Source: Crossiella equi
GTDB lineage: Bacteria; Actinomycetota; Actinomycetes; Mycobacteriales; Pseudonocardiaceae
Direction: 5' to 3'
Length of the DNA: 64,000 nt
Assembly (NCBI RefSeq): GCF_017876755.1
Contig: NZ_JAGIOO010000001.1
Coordinates: forward strand, 7,735,786-7,799,785
Positions 17,471 to 29,049 of this stretch are shown one piece after another. Numbering within the stretch: position 1 is the stretch's first letter; the number at the start of each line of letters is the position of its first letter. The position numbers were made by a program, and so were the translations under genes. A model generated the notes under the pieces. The model made no database searches. It saw only the letters and a program-made list of their open reading frames with translations, and was not told the DNA's origin.

Positions 17471-18376
17471 ATGCCACGGTCCACAGCGAACGGCCACCTG
17501 AACCCGGGAACCGGCCTCGTCGAACGGGTCCACACGCTGCCGGACGGGCGGCGGCTGCGCCTGGTGGTCGCGGGCCGGGGGCCCGGGCCGCTGGTGGTGT
17601 TCGAGGCCGGGCTGAGCGCGCCCGCCGCCTCCTGGGTGCACACCCAGCGCGAGGTCAGCGCGCACACCCGCACCCTGTCCTACGACCGCGCGGGCTACGG
17701 CGGCAGCGACCCCGACCCGCACCCGCGCACGCTCGAACGCCTCGCCGACGACCTCACCGCGGTGCTGGACCTGGTGGGCGAGACCGAACCCGTGGTACTG
17801 GTCGGGCACAGCTGGGGCGGGCCGATCCTGCGGCTGTTCGCCGACCGCCACCCGGACCGCGTGGCCGGGCTGGTCTTCGTCGACGCCAGCCTCGCCGAGG
17901 CCATGCCCGCGCGCAACGCCCGGCTGGCGCGCAGGCTGTTCCAGGTCCTGTCAGTGGTGGCCCGGTTCGGTGGCGGGAACATGATCATGCGGATCTCGTT
18001 GCCGCACGGGCTGTCCCCGGAGATCAGTGAGTCCGATGTGGACATCATGCGCCGGGACCACACGTCCGTGCGGGCCATGCGGGCCGCCGCTCAGGAGGCC
18101 GCGCAGATCCTGACCGCGCTGCCGGTGCTGCGACGCTTGCAGGCCGCGGGCACACCGCCGGTGCCCACGGTCTGCCTCCAGGGCGGCCGGGCCGACCGGG
18201 GTGCGGCCGAGACCCGGCGGGTGCTCAACCGGGTCGCCGCCGAGCTGATGGCCGCTGTCCCGCACGGCGAGGTCGTGGTCGCCGAGGACGCCGGGCACCT
18301 GGTGCCGCAGGAGTCACCGGGGATCGCCCGGGACACCATCCTGCGCGTGGTCGAGGCGGTTCGGGCGCGGCCGTGA
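17471..18376 (+). CDS. Alpha/beta hydrolase
   Basis: A 301-residue alpha/beta-hydrolase fold protein. The nucleophile elbow GHSWGG follows LVGETEPVVLV, the acid is likely in PVPTVCLQGGRADRG or nearby, and the catalytic histidine is in VAEDAGHLVPQESP. No signal peptide. It starts 10 bp after the amidase stop, so amidase and hydrolase form one unit under the TetR regulator. The substrate is unknown. Confidence 0.85.
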   Translation: MPRSTANGHLNPGTGLVERVHTLPDGRRLRLVVAGRGPGPLVVFEAGLSAPAASWVHTQREVSAHTRTLSYDRAGYGGSDPDPHPRTLERLADDLTAVLDLVGETEPVVLVGHSWGGPILRLFADRHPDRVAGLVFVDASLAEAMPARNARLARRLFQVLSVVARFGGGNMIMRISLPHGLSPEISESDVDIMRRDHTSVRAMRAAAQEAAQILTALPVLRRLQAAGTPPVPTVCLQGGRADRGAAETRRVLNRVAAELMAAVPHGEVVVAEDAGHLVPQESPGIARDTILRVVEAVRARP

Positions 18377-18386
18377 AGACAAGGTC

Positions 18387-18641
18387 TCAGAGGAACAGCA
18401 GGACCGCGCGCAGCACCGCCGCCGCCATGGCCAGGCCGAGCACCAGTGCCAGCACCAGCCGCGGCCGTCGGCTGAGCAGGACCCCGCCCGCGACCACGCC
18501 GACCACGGCGAGGCCCAGGCCGAGGAGCGAGCCCACCGCCGTCGGCGAGCCGACGCGCATCAGCAGGCTCGCCCCGATCAGGGCGAGGACCGTGATGACG
18601 ACGGCGGCCTCGCTCGGCCTGTGCTGGACACTGGTGCTCAT
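18387..18641 (-). CDS. Small membrane protein, possible partner of the secreted peptide
   Basis: An 84-residue protein with three or so hydrophobic segments (about 12-28, 34-55 and 61-84) joined by short charged loops (SRRPRLV). Start ATG 18641 is backed by GGCAGGAGG eight bases upstream. It lies 23 bp downstream of the small secreted protein and is probably co-transcribed with it. Small membrane proteins in this position are often immunity or export partners of a peptide; that is inference here. Confidence 0.65.
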   Translation of the reverse strand: MSTSVQHRPSEAAVVITVLALIGASLLMRVGSPTAVGSLLGLGLAVVGVVAGGVLLSRRPRLVLALVLGLAMAAAVLRAVLLFL

Positions 18642-18664
18642 GGCGCCTCCTGCCGAGGAGTGGC

Positions 18665-19009
18665 TCAGCCGATGACCTCGCGCAGCGCGAGGTAGATGTC
18701 GTAGAGCGTCCACCCGGCCGAGGCCGCCCGGATCGCCCACCGCACCGGCGCCGGCAGGTCGTCGTACCACTTCTTGAACGCCTGGTAGCCGCCCTTGACC
18801 GCCGCGACGCACTTGTTCCACACCGACGGCCCGAACTTCTTGATGGCCTTGATGATCGCGCCGATGACCCCGCGCTGGTCGGCGGTGCCCTCGGCGGTCG
18901 TGGCCACTGTGGACGGTCCGGCCTGCGCCGCGTTCGCCAGGCTGGCGCTGCCCGTGAGCAGCAGTGCGCTGACCACGGCACCGGCGATGATCCGTTTGCT
19001 GGTGTTCAT
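18665..19009 (-). CDS. Small secreted cationic protein, bacteriocin-like
   Basis: A 114-residue precursor. Residues 1-30 form a classical Sec signal (KR, a hydrophobic core AGAVVSALLLTGSA, cleavage likely after ANAAQA). The mature part of about 84 residues contains the amphipathic, lysine-rich helix GVIGAIIKAIKKFGPSVWNK, then AAVKGGYQAFKKWYDDL, and a hydrophobic C-terminal helix WTLYDIYLALREVIG. It has one cysteine, so no disulfide within a single chain. Spaced Trp/Lys residues recall helical bacteriocins. GGGGAGGG precedes the ATG. No transporter or modification enzyme is nearby. Confidence 0.7.
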   Translation of the reverse strand: MNTSKRIIAGAVVSALLLTGSASLANAAQAGPSTVATTAEGTADQRGVIGAIIKAIKKFGPSVWNKCVAAVKGGYQAFKKWYDDLPAPVRWAIRAASAGWTLYDIYLALREVIG

Positions 19010-19186
19010 GATTCCCTCCCCAGAAAATCGTCCCCCGTAGTGAAGCGACCGCTCGGCGGCGGCGCCAGGGGATCGGTGCCGGTTGACCGGATCGAAGGAG
19101 GGGAGCGGCGGCCGTCATCACGCGGTGTGCGGGTCCGGACGGGCCGACCACCCGGATCACGTAACGGCGCACGTGCCCGGGAACGG

Positions 19187-19232
19187 CCGAGGCCGGGTCC
19201 CGCTGGTGCACACCAGCGGGACCCGGCCTCGG
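19187..19232 (-). terminator. Perfect 22-bp hairpin after the aconitase gene
   Basis: Arms 19187-19208 and 19211-19232 are perfectly complementary with only two bases between them. It lies 18 bp beyond the aconitase stop, on the expected side. There is no T-run, as is common in actinomycetes. It would insulate the gene from the small secreted protein downstream. Confidence 0.8.
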
Positions 19233-19250
19233 GCGGTTCAGGCGCTCAGC

Positions 19251-22007
<2,757 letters not shown>

Positions 22008-22108
22008 GTGCAACTCCATCTCGCGGCTTTGCGGTGGGACGGGTTCAGGAACGAGGACGAGTCTTGCGCACCCGTGTCGAGTGCGCTCCCGGGCCCTCAC
22101 TGGCTCTA

Positions 22109-22138
22109 ACAGTACGCTTGTCCTATATTCGGCTTCAA
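22109..22138 (-). promoter_or_regulatory. Sigma-70-type promoter of aconitase
   Basis: On the minus strand TTGAAG (22138-22133), an 18-bp spacer and TACTGT (22114-22109), about 100 bp before the start codon. The surrounding sequence is A+T-rich for this genome. Confidence 0.5.
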
Positions 22139-22205
22139 CCCGGGTGGGGGTGTGTCGGGTTGGATGGGGCGTGGTACCGGACACACTGAGGGGAGCCGAC
22201 GGGGG

Positions 22206-22925
22206 ATGCTGAGCTTGCTGGGGGTCGGCAAGCGCTACGGGCGCGGACCGATGGTGATCAGCGATGTCGACCTGGCGCTGCCGCCGGGGCGCACGACCGT
22301 GGTGCGCGGGCGCAACGGGTCGGGCAAGTCCACACTGCTGCGGGTGGTCGCCGGGGTCTGCCGCCCCACCACCGGCCGGGTGCTGGACCGGCCGCGGCAG
22401 GTGGGCTACGTGCCCGAACGCTTCCCGGCACACCTGCGGCTTTCCCCGAAGGACTACCTGCGACACCTGGGCGCGGTGCGCGGGCTGTCCCGGGCCGGGG
22501 CCGCCAGCCGCGGCGGGGAGCTGCTGGAGCGGCTGGCGTTCGCGGGGGAGCCGGACGCGCCGATGCTGCGGCTGTCCAAGGGCAACACGCAGAAGCTCGC
22601 GCTGGCCCAGGCGCTGCTGGCCCCGGTGGACCTGCTGGTGCTGGACGAGCCGTGGACCGGCCTGGACACCGCCTCGGCCGCGGTGCTGGGCGAGCTGCTG
22701 GCCGAGCGCGCGCGGGACGGGGCGGCCGTGGTGCTGATCGACCACGAGGAGCACGCCGAGCTGGTCCGGCGCGACCGGCTGGTGGAGATCGAGGCCGGAC
22801 GGGTGAGCGTGCACGAGACGGTCAGCGACGAGCAGGTCGAGCTGACGCTGCGGCTGCCCGCGCACCGGGTGGCCGAGCTGCGCGCGGCGGCGCGGCGCCT
22901 GGGCGGCGTGGAGGTGACCCGGTGA
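22206..22925 (+). CDS. ABC transporter ATP-binding protein
   Basis: A 239-residue ATPase with Walker [10 protein letters not shown], the signature region [20 protein letters not shown] (SKGN in place of the usual SGGQ) and Walker [13 protein letters not shown], followed by an H-loop in VVLIDHEEH. It pairs with the membrane protein encoded next (GTGA overlap) as a small two-component exporter. The substrate is unknown. The gene is divergent from aconitase. Confidence 0.9.
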   Translation: MLSLLGVGKRYGRGPMVISDVDLALPPGRTTVVRGRNGSGKSTLLRVVAGVCRPTTGRVLDRPRQVGYVPERFPAHLRLSPKDYLRHLGAVRGLSRAGAASRGGELLERLAFAGEPDAPMLRLSKGNTQKLALAQALLAPVDLLVLDEPWTGLDTASAAVLGELLAERARDGAAVVLIDHEEHAELVRRDRLVEIEAGRVSVHETVSDEQVELTLRLPAHRVAELRAAARRLGGVEVTR

Positions 22926-23575
22926 CCGCGCTGGTGCGCTACCTGGGCGCGGACCTGGTGCGCTCGCAGGCCTTCTTCCTGCCCGCGCTGCTGTTCCTGG
23001 CCTGGCTGGGCATGCTGAACAGCGGCGACCCGGGCCCGCCGCTGCCCGCCTACCAGGGCACCGCGCTGCTGATCTTCCCGGTTGCCGCGGCGCTGACCAG
23101 GGCGGTGGCCAACGCCGAGGACCCGGTGCAGCGCCAGGTCACCCTGGTCACCGCGCGCGGCTGGGGCCGGGTGCTGGCGGCGCTGGTCGTGCTGTCGGTG
23201 CTGTCGGTGCTGGCGCTGACCGCGGTCGTGCTCGTGGTCACCTACGTGGTGAACCCGGGCGCGCAGCCGCCGTCGACGCTGGTCGCGGGCCTGCTGGGCC
23301 ACCTGGCCAGCGGCCTGCTGGGCGTGTGCCTGGGCCTGCTGTGCGCGCGGCCGCTGCTGTTCCGCCCGGTCCAGACGGTGGCCACGATACTGCTGGGGGT
23401 GGTCCTGGTGATCTTCCTGGGCCGCGTGCCCCCGGTCGGCAACCTGATGACCCTGCTGGAGGGCGCGGACGCCACCCCGGCCCTGCCCGCGCTGGGCCTC
23501 AACCTGGCGCTGTCCGCCACCCTGCTCGCCGCCACGGGCGCCCTGGTGTTCGTGCTCGGCCGCCGTCGACTCTGA
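22922..23575 (+). CDS. ABC transporter membrane protein
   Basis: A 217-residue protein with about six hydrophobic segments, for example [35 protein letters not shown] and [12 protein letters not shown]. It starts at GTG 22922 inside the ATPase stop, so both subunits are made together. It lacks any recognisable substrate-binding domain, in keeping with ABC-2-like exporters. Function beyond transport cannot be read. Confidence 0.85.
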   Translation: MTALVRYLGADLVRSQAFFLPALLFLAWLGMLNSGDPGPPLPAYQGTALLIFPVAAALTRAVANAEDPVQRQVTLVTARGWGRVLAALVVLSVLSVLALTAVVLVVTYVVNPGAQPPSTLVAGLLGHLASGLLGVCLGLLCARPLLFRPVQTVATILLGVVLVIFLGRVPPVGNLMTLLEGADATPALPALGLNLALSATLLAATGALVFVLGRRRL

Positions 23576-23585
23576 GGAGACACCG

Positions 23586-23939
23586 ATGATCCACCACGTC
23601 CAGCTGGCGGGCCCGCCCGGCTGCGAGCCCGCCATGCGCGCCTACTACACCTCGACCCTGGGCTGGCCCGAGATCCCGAAGCCGCCGCTGCTGGCGGCCC
23701 GCGGCGGGTGCTGGTTCGCGGTGCCCGGGGGCGGCGAGCTGCACATCGGGGTGGAGGAGGGCTTCCGGCCCTCGGCGAAGGCCCACCCGGCGTTCGTGGC
23801 GGACGTGCACGCCCTGGCGGCGGTGCTGGAGTCGGCGGGGCACGCGGTGACCTGGGCGGACCCGGCGGAGATCCCGGGCCGGGACCGCTTCCACACCACC
23901 GACCCGGTGGGCAACCGCCTGGAGTTCCTGGCGTCCTGA
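23586..23939 (+). CDS. VOC (glyoxalase/bleomycin resistance) family protein
   Basis: A 117-residue single VOC domain opening MIHHVQLAGPPG, with the first metal-ligand-like histidine in HHVQL and the C-terminal DPVGNRLEFLAS that places the usual Glu. Small VOC proteins act as metal-dependent isomerases, dioxygenases or drug-binding proteins; which applies here is unclear. It follows the ABC genes by 10 bp and may share their transcript. Confidence 0.8.
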   Translation: MIHHVQLAGPPGCEPAMRAYYTSTLGWPEIPKPPLLAARGGCWFAVPGGGELHIGVEEGFRPSAKAHPAFVADVHALAAVLESAGHAVTWADPAEIPGRDRFHTTDPVGNRLEFLAS

Positions 23940-24044
23940 CGGCGACCGGGACCGCTCGGGCGTTGTCACCCGGCCCGGCCTGACCGCTCGTCGCGGACAG
24001 CCGCACGCCTGCCGCTGAACCACCCGTCAGGGTGACGAACGAGG

Positions 24045-24074
24045 CTGACAGGGGGAAGCTGGTCTCACTACCGT
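24045..24074 (+). promoter_or_regulatory. Sigma-70-type promoter for the acyl-CoA ligase
   Basis: CTGACA (24045-24050), an 18-bp spacer and TACCGT (24069-24074). It ends 34 bp before the ATG, which has the ribosome site GAGGAG. Confidence 0.55.
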
Positions 24075-24108
24075 CTGTACGCACTCGACCACAGAGGAGC
24101 CTCACACG

Positions 24109-25647
24109 ATGCGGGTACCGCTGACCGTCGCCGACTTCCTCGACCGTGCGGAGACGGTTTTCCCTGACACCACGGCCGTCATCGACGAGCCGACCCAGCC
24201 CGCCGAGGCGGTGCCGACCACTACCTACGGTGACCTCGCCCGCCGCGCGCGGGCCTGGCAGGCCGGGCTGGACAAGCTCGGCGTCGGCGAGGGCGAACGT
24301 GTCGCGGTGGTCAGCCACAACTCCGCACGCCTGCTCGAGCTCCTGCACGCCGTGCCCGCCAGCGGGCGCATCTGCGTCCCGGTCAACTTCCGGCTGCGGC
24401 CGGAGGAGATCAGCTACATCGTCGGCCACAGCGGCGCCTCCGTGCTGCTGGTCGACCCGGAGCTGGACGACTCGCTCCAGGGCATCACCGCCCGGCACCG
24501 GTTCACCCTCGGCGCGGAGACCGAGGCCGAGGCGATGGCCTTCGACACCGAGCCCCGCCCCTGGAGCGAGCCGGACGAGGACGCCACCGCCACCATCAAC
24601 TACACCTCGGGCACCACCGCGCGGCCCAAGGGCGTGCAGATGACCCACCGCAACATCTGGGTCAACGCCATGACCATGGGCTTGCACTTCCGCGTGTGGG
24701 AGCGCGACGTCTACCTGCACACCCTGCCCATGTTCCACTGCAACGGCTGGGGCATGCCGTTCACCACCACCGGCCTGGGCGTGCCGCAGGTCGTGCTGCG
24801 CAAGGTCGACGGCGCGGAGATCCTGCGCCGGGTCGAGCGGCACGGCGTCACCCTGGCCTGCGGCGCGCCCGCGGTGTGGAACATGGTGCTGGACGCCGCG
24901 CAGGAGTGGTCCGGCGAGATCCCCGGGCGGGACCGGGTGCGCATCGTGTGCGCGGGCGCGCCGCCGCCCACCCGCACCATCGCGCGCATCGAGGAGGAGC
25001 TCGGCTGGACCTTCCAGCAGCTGTACGGCCTCACCGAGACCTCGCCCTTCCTCACCTTCAACCGCACCCGCCCCGCCGACCTCGGCCTGCCCGCCGAGAA
25101 ACGCGCCCGCAAGCTCTCCCGCGCGGGCGCGCCCGGCATCGGCGTGCGGCTGGCCACCTCGGAGAGCGGGGAGGTGCTCGCGCGGTCCAACACCGTGCTC
25201 GGCGGGTACTGGGACAACCCCTCGGCCACCGAGGAGGCCCTGGAGGGCGGCTGGTTCCACACCGGTGACGGTGGCGTGCTCGATCGCGAGGGCCACCTGA
25301 GCATCTCCGACCGGAAGAAGGACGTGATCATCACCGGCGGGGAGAACGTGTCCTCCATCGAGGTGGAGGACTGCGTGTTCAGTCACCCGTCCGTGGCTGA
25401 AGTGGCCGTGATCGGTGTACCCGACGAGAAATGGGGGGAAACGATCAAGGCCCTCGTGGTGGTCGCCGAGGGTGCGCAGGTCAGCGAGGCCGAGATCATC
25501 GCGCACTGCAAGCAGAAGCTCGCCGGGTACAAGGCGCCGACTTCGGTGGAGTTCCGCGAGTCCATTCCGCGCACGGCCACCGGGAAAATCCAGAAGTTCA
25601 AGCTCCGCGAGCCGTACTGGGCGGGCATGGAACGGACAGTGAACTAG
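24109..25647 (+). CDS. Long-chain acyl-CoA synthetase-like (FadD-type) ligase
   Basis: A 512-residue adenylate-forming ligase. Phosphate loop YTSGTTARPKGVQMTHRN, then FQQLYGLTETSPFLTF, GGWFHTGDGGVLDREGH and the C-terminal PRTATGKIQKFKLRE with the catalytic lysine. It resembles ligases for medium-chain or aromatic acids, but the acid is unknown. It has its own promoter and a strong terminator, so it forms a single-gene unit. Confidence 0.9.
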   Translation: MRVPLTVADFLDRAETVFPDTTAVIDEPTQPAEAVPTTTYGDLARRARAWQAGLDKLGVGEGERVAVVSHNSARLLELLHAVPASGRICVPVNFRLRPEEISYIVGHSGASVLLVDPELDDSLQGITARHRFTLGAETEAEAMAFDTEPRPWSEPDEDATATINYTSGTTARPKGVQMTHRNIWVNAMTMGLHFRVWERDVYLHTLPMFHCNGWGMPFTTTGLGVPQVVLRKVDGAEILRRVERHGVTLACGAPAVWNMVLDAAQEWSGEIPGRDRVRIVCAGAPPPTRTIARIEEELGWTFQQLYGLTETSPFLTFNRTRPADLGLPAEKRARKLSRAGAPGIGVRLATSESGEVLARSNTVLGGYWDNPSATEEALEGGWFHTGDGGVLDREGHLSISDRKKDVIITGGENVSSIEVEDCVFSHPSVAEVAVIGVPDEKWGETIKALVVVAEGAQVSEAEIIAHCKQKLAGYKAPTSVEFRESIPRTATGKIQKFKLREPYWAGMERTVN

Positions 25648-25669
25648 ACCCTTTACCGGATCGTTTCCG

Positions 25670-25705
25670 CAGCTCGGGGCCCTGGTGGTCCCGAGCTGTT
25701 TTTTT
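25670..25705 (+). terminator. Rho-independent terminator with seven Ts
   Basis: CAGCTCGGG (25670-25678) and CCCGAGCTG (25690-25698) form a perfect 9-bp stem followed directly by seven T residues. It sits 22 bp after the ligase stop. This is the only classical hairpin-plus-T terminator I found in the window. Confidence 0.92.
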
Positions 25706-25938
25706 GGTTGCGCACCGTCTACTGAATGCCTCTTCCGGGGGAATTTGTCCCTGGGAAATGTGACACGTGTGAGGGATGAGGCGCGTGTTCATGTTGAGAT
25801 CACTGGCGACTGGTGGGGCGAAATGTCAGAGTTGCTCAGCGTGTCCGACCACCGCCGTTCGGTATCCGGCTTGTAGGCCGAGCGGGGGTCGAGGGTCGGT
25901 CACGTCCAGGCGGCTGGCGGGTTCAGGAGGTGGCGGGC

Positions 25939-27291
25939 ATGCCGACGCGACGGAACCTCGTACTGGGTGTGCTGCTCGTGGGCGCGCTGTGCGTGGGCAC
26001 TCCCGGGGTGGCGGTCGCGGTACCGCCGCCGCCCCCGAACCCGAGCGACAGCGACCTCAACAGCGGCCGCGCGCAGGTCGACTCCAAGGCGGGCGAGGTC
26101 GGCAAGCTGACCAACGAGCTCAGCCGCGCCGAGGCGAGGCTGGAGGAGCTCAACGCCGACATCGAGCTGCGCCGCGAGGACGCGATGAAGGCGCTGGTCG
26201 ACCTGGGCGCGGCGGAGGAGGCGGCCGACCGGGCCAAGTCCGACGCGAACAGCGCGCGGGCCGAGGCGGACGCGGCGGCCAGGGCCATCGAGGACAACCG
26301 GGCGCGCGCGGACGCCTTCGCGGCGGCGACCTACCAGAACGGCAACCTGCTCGACACCTCCAGCGCGCTGCTGACCTCCCGGGGCCCGCAGGAGCTGCTG
26401 GACAAGTCGGAGATGCTGGAGCTCATCGCGGGCTCGCAGGCCGACGTGCTCGAGGTGATGCGCAAGGCCCGCCTGGACAAGGCGAACAAGGACTCCCTGG
26501 CCCGCAAGGCCCTGGAGGCGGCCGAGGCCAAGCAGGCCGAGGCGGAGAAGGCCAAGCGCGTCGCGGACGCCGCCCAGGCGGCGGCCGTCCAGGCCGGGCA
26601 GACCCAGCAGGCCCGCGCGGAGGAGATCGAGGCCACCCGGGTCGCGGTGGAACGCCAGCTCTTCGAGGCCCGCCAGCACGTCTCGGGCCTGGAGGGGCAG
26701 CGCCAGCGGTATGAGGACTGGCTGGTCCAGAAGAAGCGCGAGGAGGAGGAGCGCGCCCGCCGGGAAGCCGAGGAGGCGCGCAAGGCGGCGCAGGCGGCGG
26801 CCAACCAGTCCCGCCCGGCGGCCCGCCCGCAGACCCAGTCCCGCCCGGCCACCAACGCGGTCCAGGGCCGGGGCGTGCAGATCGCGATCAACCGGGCCCT
26901 GTCCCAGCTGGGCGTGATCTACGCCTGGGGCGGCGGCAACGGCTCCGGCCCCACCCGGGGCATCCGGGACGGCGGTGTGGCCGACGCCTACGGCGACTAC
27001 CGCAAGATCGGCTTCGACTGCTCGGGCCTGATGATCTACGCGTTCGCGGGCATCGGCATCAACCTGCCCCACTACAGCGGCTACCAGTACAACTACGGCC
27101 GCCGCGTGCCGCTGTCCCAGATGGCCCCGGGTGACATGCTGTTCTGGCAGAGCAGCGGCCGCATCCGCCACGTGGCCATGTACCTGGGCGGCGGGCGGAT
27201 GGTGGAGGCCCCGCAGTCCGGGCTGCGGGTGCGGATCGCGCCGGTGCGGTACGGGGGGATCATGCCCTACGCGGTGCGCCTGGCGGGCTGA
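25939..27291 (+). CDS. NlpC/P60 peptidoglycan endopeptidase (RipA-like)
   Basis: A 450-residue secreted cell-wall hydrolase. Signal peptide at 1-28 (LVLGVLLVGALCVGTPGVAVA), a long coiled coil of Ala/Glu/Lys/Arg repeats at about 40-290, a Ser/Pro/Gln linker, and a C-terminal NlpC/P60 domain with Cys361 in IGFDCSGLMIYAF and His411 in RIRHVAMYLGGGRM. It would cut the stem peptide of peptidoglycan during cell separation. Ribosome site CAGGAGG fixes the ATG. It sits where RipA/RipB lie between acn and moxR in mycobacteria. No second NlpC/P60 gene and no DUF6676-type gene are present here. Confidence 0.92.
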   Translation: MPTRRNLVLGVLLVGALCVGTPGVAVAVPPPPPNPSDSDLNSGRAQVDSKAGEVGKLTNELSRAEARLEELNADIELRREDAMKALVDLGAAEEAADRAKSDANSARAEADAAARAIEDNRARADAFAAATYQNGNLLDTSSALLTSRGPQELLDKSEMLELIAGSQADVLEVMRKARLDKANKDSLARKALEAAEAKQAEAEKAKRVADAAQAAAVQAGQTQQARAEEIEATRVAVERQLFEARQHVSGLEGQRQRYEDWLVQKKREEEERARREAEEARKAAQAAANQSRPAARPQTQSRPATNAVQGRGVQIAINRALSQLGVIYAWGGGNGSGPTRGIRDGGVADAYGDYRKIGFDCSGLMIYAFAGIGINLPHYSGYQYNYGRRVPLSQMAPGDMLFWQSSGRIRHVAMYLGGGRMVEAPQSGLRVRIAPVRYGGIMPYAVRLAG

Positions 27292-27295
27292 CCGC

Positions 27296-27826
27296 TCACG
27301 CGCCGAGCAGCCGCGCGGCGCCGGGCAGCACCGGGTGCGGGCCGGTCTTGGCCACCGCCAGCCGCCGGATGGCCCGGTTGAGCCTGCCGGAGGCGCTGGT
27401 CACCTTCGCCCAGTCCCAGTCCTCGGGGTCGCCGAGCCGGGTCAGGGTGGCCGCCCAGGCCGCGGCGCGTTTGGCCGTGTTGTGGTTGGTGTGGCTCAGG
27501 GTCAGTCCCCGCACGCCGAACGGGCCGCCGTACTGGAGCTGGACCAGGCCCCAGCCCTCGCAGGTGTACCGGAAGCTCGCGTCCGGGTGCGCGCCCGGCG
27601 CGAAGTCGATCCGCGCCGCGAGGGGGCCCGGGCCCGAACCGGTGACGAACAGCGCCAGGTGGTGGCTGGCCCGGCCGCTGGGGACCTCGTCGGCGGTGTG
27701 GAACTCGCGCAGGTCCCGGCCCGGCGCCGAGTCGGCCTCCAGGACGCGGAACAGGCCCAGGTCGAACACGGTCGCCAGGACCGCGGGCCAGTCGTCGGCC
27801 GCGGCGTAGAAGTCGAGGTTCGGCAC
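27296..27826 (-). CDS. Conserved hypothetical protein
   Basis: A 176-residue soluble protein (MPNLDFYAAADDWPAVLATV at the start) that I cannot assign. It has a mixed alpha/beta look, the segment LSHTNHNTAKRAAAWAATLTRLG and a basic C-terminus. It converges on the NlpC/P60 gene with only 4 bp between the stops and is divergent from lexA. No signal peptide or membrane segment. Confidence 0.65.
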   Translation of the reverse strand: MPNLDFYAAADDWPAVLATVFDLGLFRVLEADSAPGRDLREFHTADEVPSGRASHHLALFVTGSGPGPLAARIDFAPGAHPDASFRYTCEGWGLVQLQYGGPFGVRGLTLSHTNHNTAKRAAAWAATLTRLGDPEDWDWAKVTSASGRLNRAIRRLAVAKTGPHPVLPGAARLLGA

Positions 27827-27956
27827 GGGGTCACTATGCCGTGCGCGGTCAGGTCAGGCGGGTGAAACCGGCCCAGTCCCCGGCGGCTCCCGGGGCGGCC
27901 TCCGAGCGGGCCCTGGCACTGCTCCGGCAGGCCATCGGGTAGCGGGGGGAAGGACC

Positions 27957-27970
27957 CGAACGGGTGATCA
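27957..27970. promoter_or_regulatory. Possible SOS box before lexA
   Basis: CGAACGGGTGATCA matches the actinobacterial LexA site CGAACRNRYGTTYG at 12 of 14 positions. It lies 15 bp before GTG 27985 and would overlap the longer alternative start, which argues for the shorter lexA reading. Confidence 0.4.
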
Positions 27971-27984
27971 GTAGGATTCCCCAG

Positions 27985-28647
27985 GTGAGTGGCTACGACG
28001 AGTTCGACGTGTTCGAGCAGCTGGAGGCTTCGGCCCTGCCGCTGCGGCAGCAGCAGATCCTGGCCGCGATCCGGGACTCGGTGGTGCGCAACGGCTATTC
28101 GCCCAGCACCCGGGAGCTCGGCGAGGCGGTGGGCCTGCGCTCGTCCTCCTCGGTGTCCAAGCACCTGGCCGCGCTGGAGGACAAGGGCTTCCTGCGGCGC
28201 AGCGAGTCGGTGTCCCGGCCCATCGACGTGCGCGCCTTCCTGCGCGACACCGGGCCCCGGGAGGCGGCCGGGGACTCGGTGCCGGTGCCCGTGGTCGGCG
28301 ACATCGCCGCCGGCACCCCGATCTCGGCGGTCGAGCACTGCGACGACGTGCTGACCCTGCCCCGCGAGCTCACCGGCCGCGGCAACGTCTTCGGCCTGCG
28401 CGTGCGCGGCGACTCGATGATCGACGCGGCCATCTGCGACGGCGACATCGTCGTGGTCAAGCAGACCACCGAGGCGCACTCCGGGCAGATCGTGGCCGCC
28501 ATGATCGACGAGGAGGCCACGGTCAAGGTCTTCCGCCGCCGCGACGGGCACGTGTACCTGGAGCCGCGCAACCCCGCCTACGAGGTCATCGACGGCGACC
28601 GGGCCACCATCCTGGGCGCGGTCGTCTCGGTGCTGCGCAGCGTCTGA
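27985..28647 (+). CDS. lexA: LexA repressor
   Basis: A 220-residue SOS repressor. The winged helix (about 18-85) reads LRQQQILAAIRDSVVRNGYS, then STRELGEAVGLRSSSSVSKH. The autocleavage bond is Ala109-Gly110 in GDIAAGTPIS, with catalytic Ser144 in GDSMID and Lys181 in EATVKVFRR, at the spacing of E. coli LexA (Ser119/Lys156). GTG 27985 is chosen because AGGA lies eight bases before it; GTG 27964 would add seven residues. The stop is immediately followed by repeat element B. It lies among accessory genes. Confidence 0.92.
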   Translation: MSGYDEFDVFEQLEASALPLRQQQILAAIRDSVVRNGYSPSTRELGEAVGLRSSSSVSKHLAALEDKGFLRRSESVSRPIDVRAFLRDTGPREAAGDSVPVPVVGDIAAGTPISAVEHCDDVLTLPRELTGRGNVFGLRVRGDSMIDAAICDGDIVVVKQTTEAHSGQIVAAMIDEEATVKVFRRRDGHVYLEPRNPAYEVIDGDRATILGAVVSVLRSV

Positions 28648-28748
28648 GCTAGAGGGTTTTCGCTGTGGGTGTTCCCGGTCGAGCGGGAACTCCCGGGCAG
28701 TTGGCTTTCGCGCGGCCTTGCCTGGTGCACTTGAGGGTTCGTGTGGCC

Positions 28749-28808
28749 TGACCGGTATACCCGCCTGCTCGTGCGGCCTGACCAGGCAACCCCACGACTC
28801 GTGCGGCC
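28749..28808 (-). repeat. Two reverse ~30-bp units of element B
   Basis: Two 30-bp units in reverse orientation. The first matches forward unit 5 of element A almost completely and the second matches its unit 4, so left and right halves of the elements are copies of each other. Confidence 0.8.
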
Positions 28809-28919
28809 AACACGCCCGGCTGGTGGGCGAGACGGCGCAGCCGTGAGCCCGGGGCAACGCCGCGGGGTGTTTGGTGGGTTGCTCCGGGCTTACGGCTGCG
28901 CCGTTTCGCCCCCGGGCCG

Positions 28920-29043
28920 GGCGTGTTGGCCGTGTGGGTACCTCGTGTTGGCCCTGCGTGGAGGCCGCCCCTGCGGCCTTCGGCCTGGGGGAACCGGCCG
29001 TCCTCTCCGTGCCAACACGAGGTACCCACACGGCCAACACGCC
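28920..29043. repeat. Inverted-repeat hairpin of element B (perfect 33-bp arms)
   Basis: Arms 28920-28952 and 29011-29043 are perfectly complementary and identical to those of hairpin A2. The 58-bp centre differs from A2 by only two deleted bases, so the two loci share recent ancestry or are kept alike by conversion. Confidence 0.9.
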
Positions 29044-29049
29044 TAGTGA

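Noticed and set aside
25706-25938. c-di-AMP (ydaO) riboswitch before the NlpC/P60 gene
   Set aside because: Such switches often precede cell-wall hydrolases in actinobacteria, but the conserved core segments of that RNA are not in this leader.
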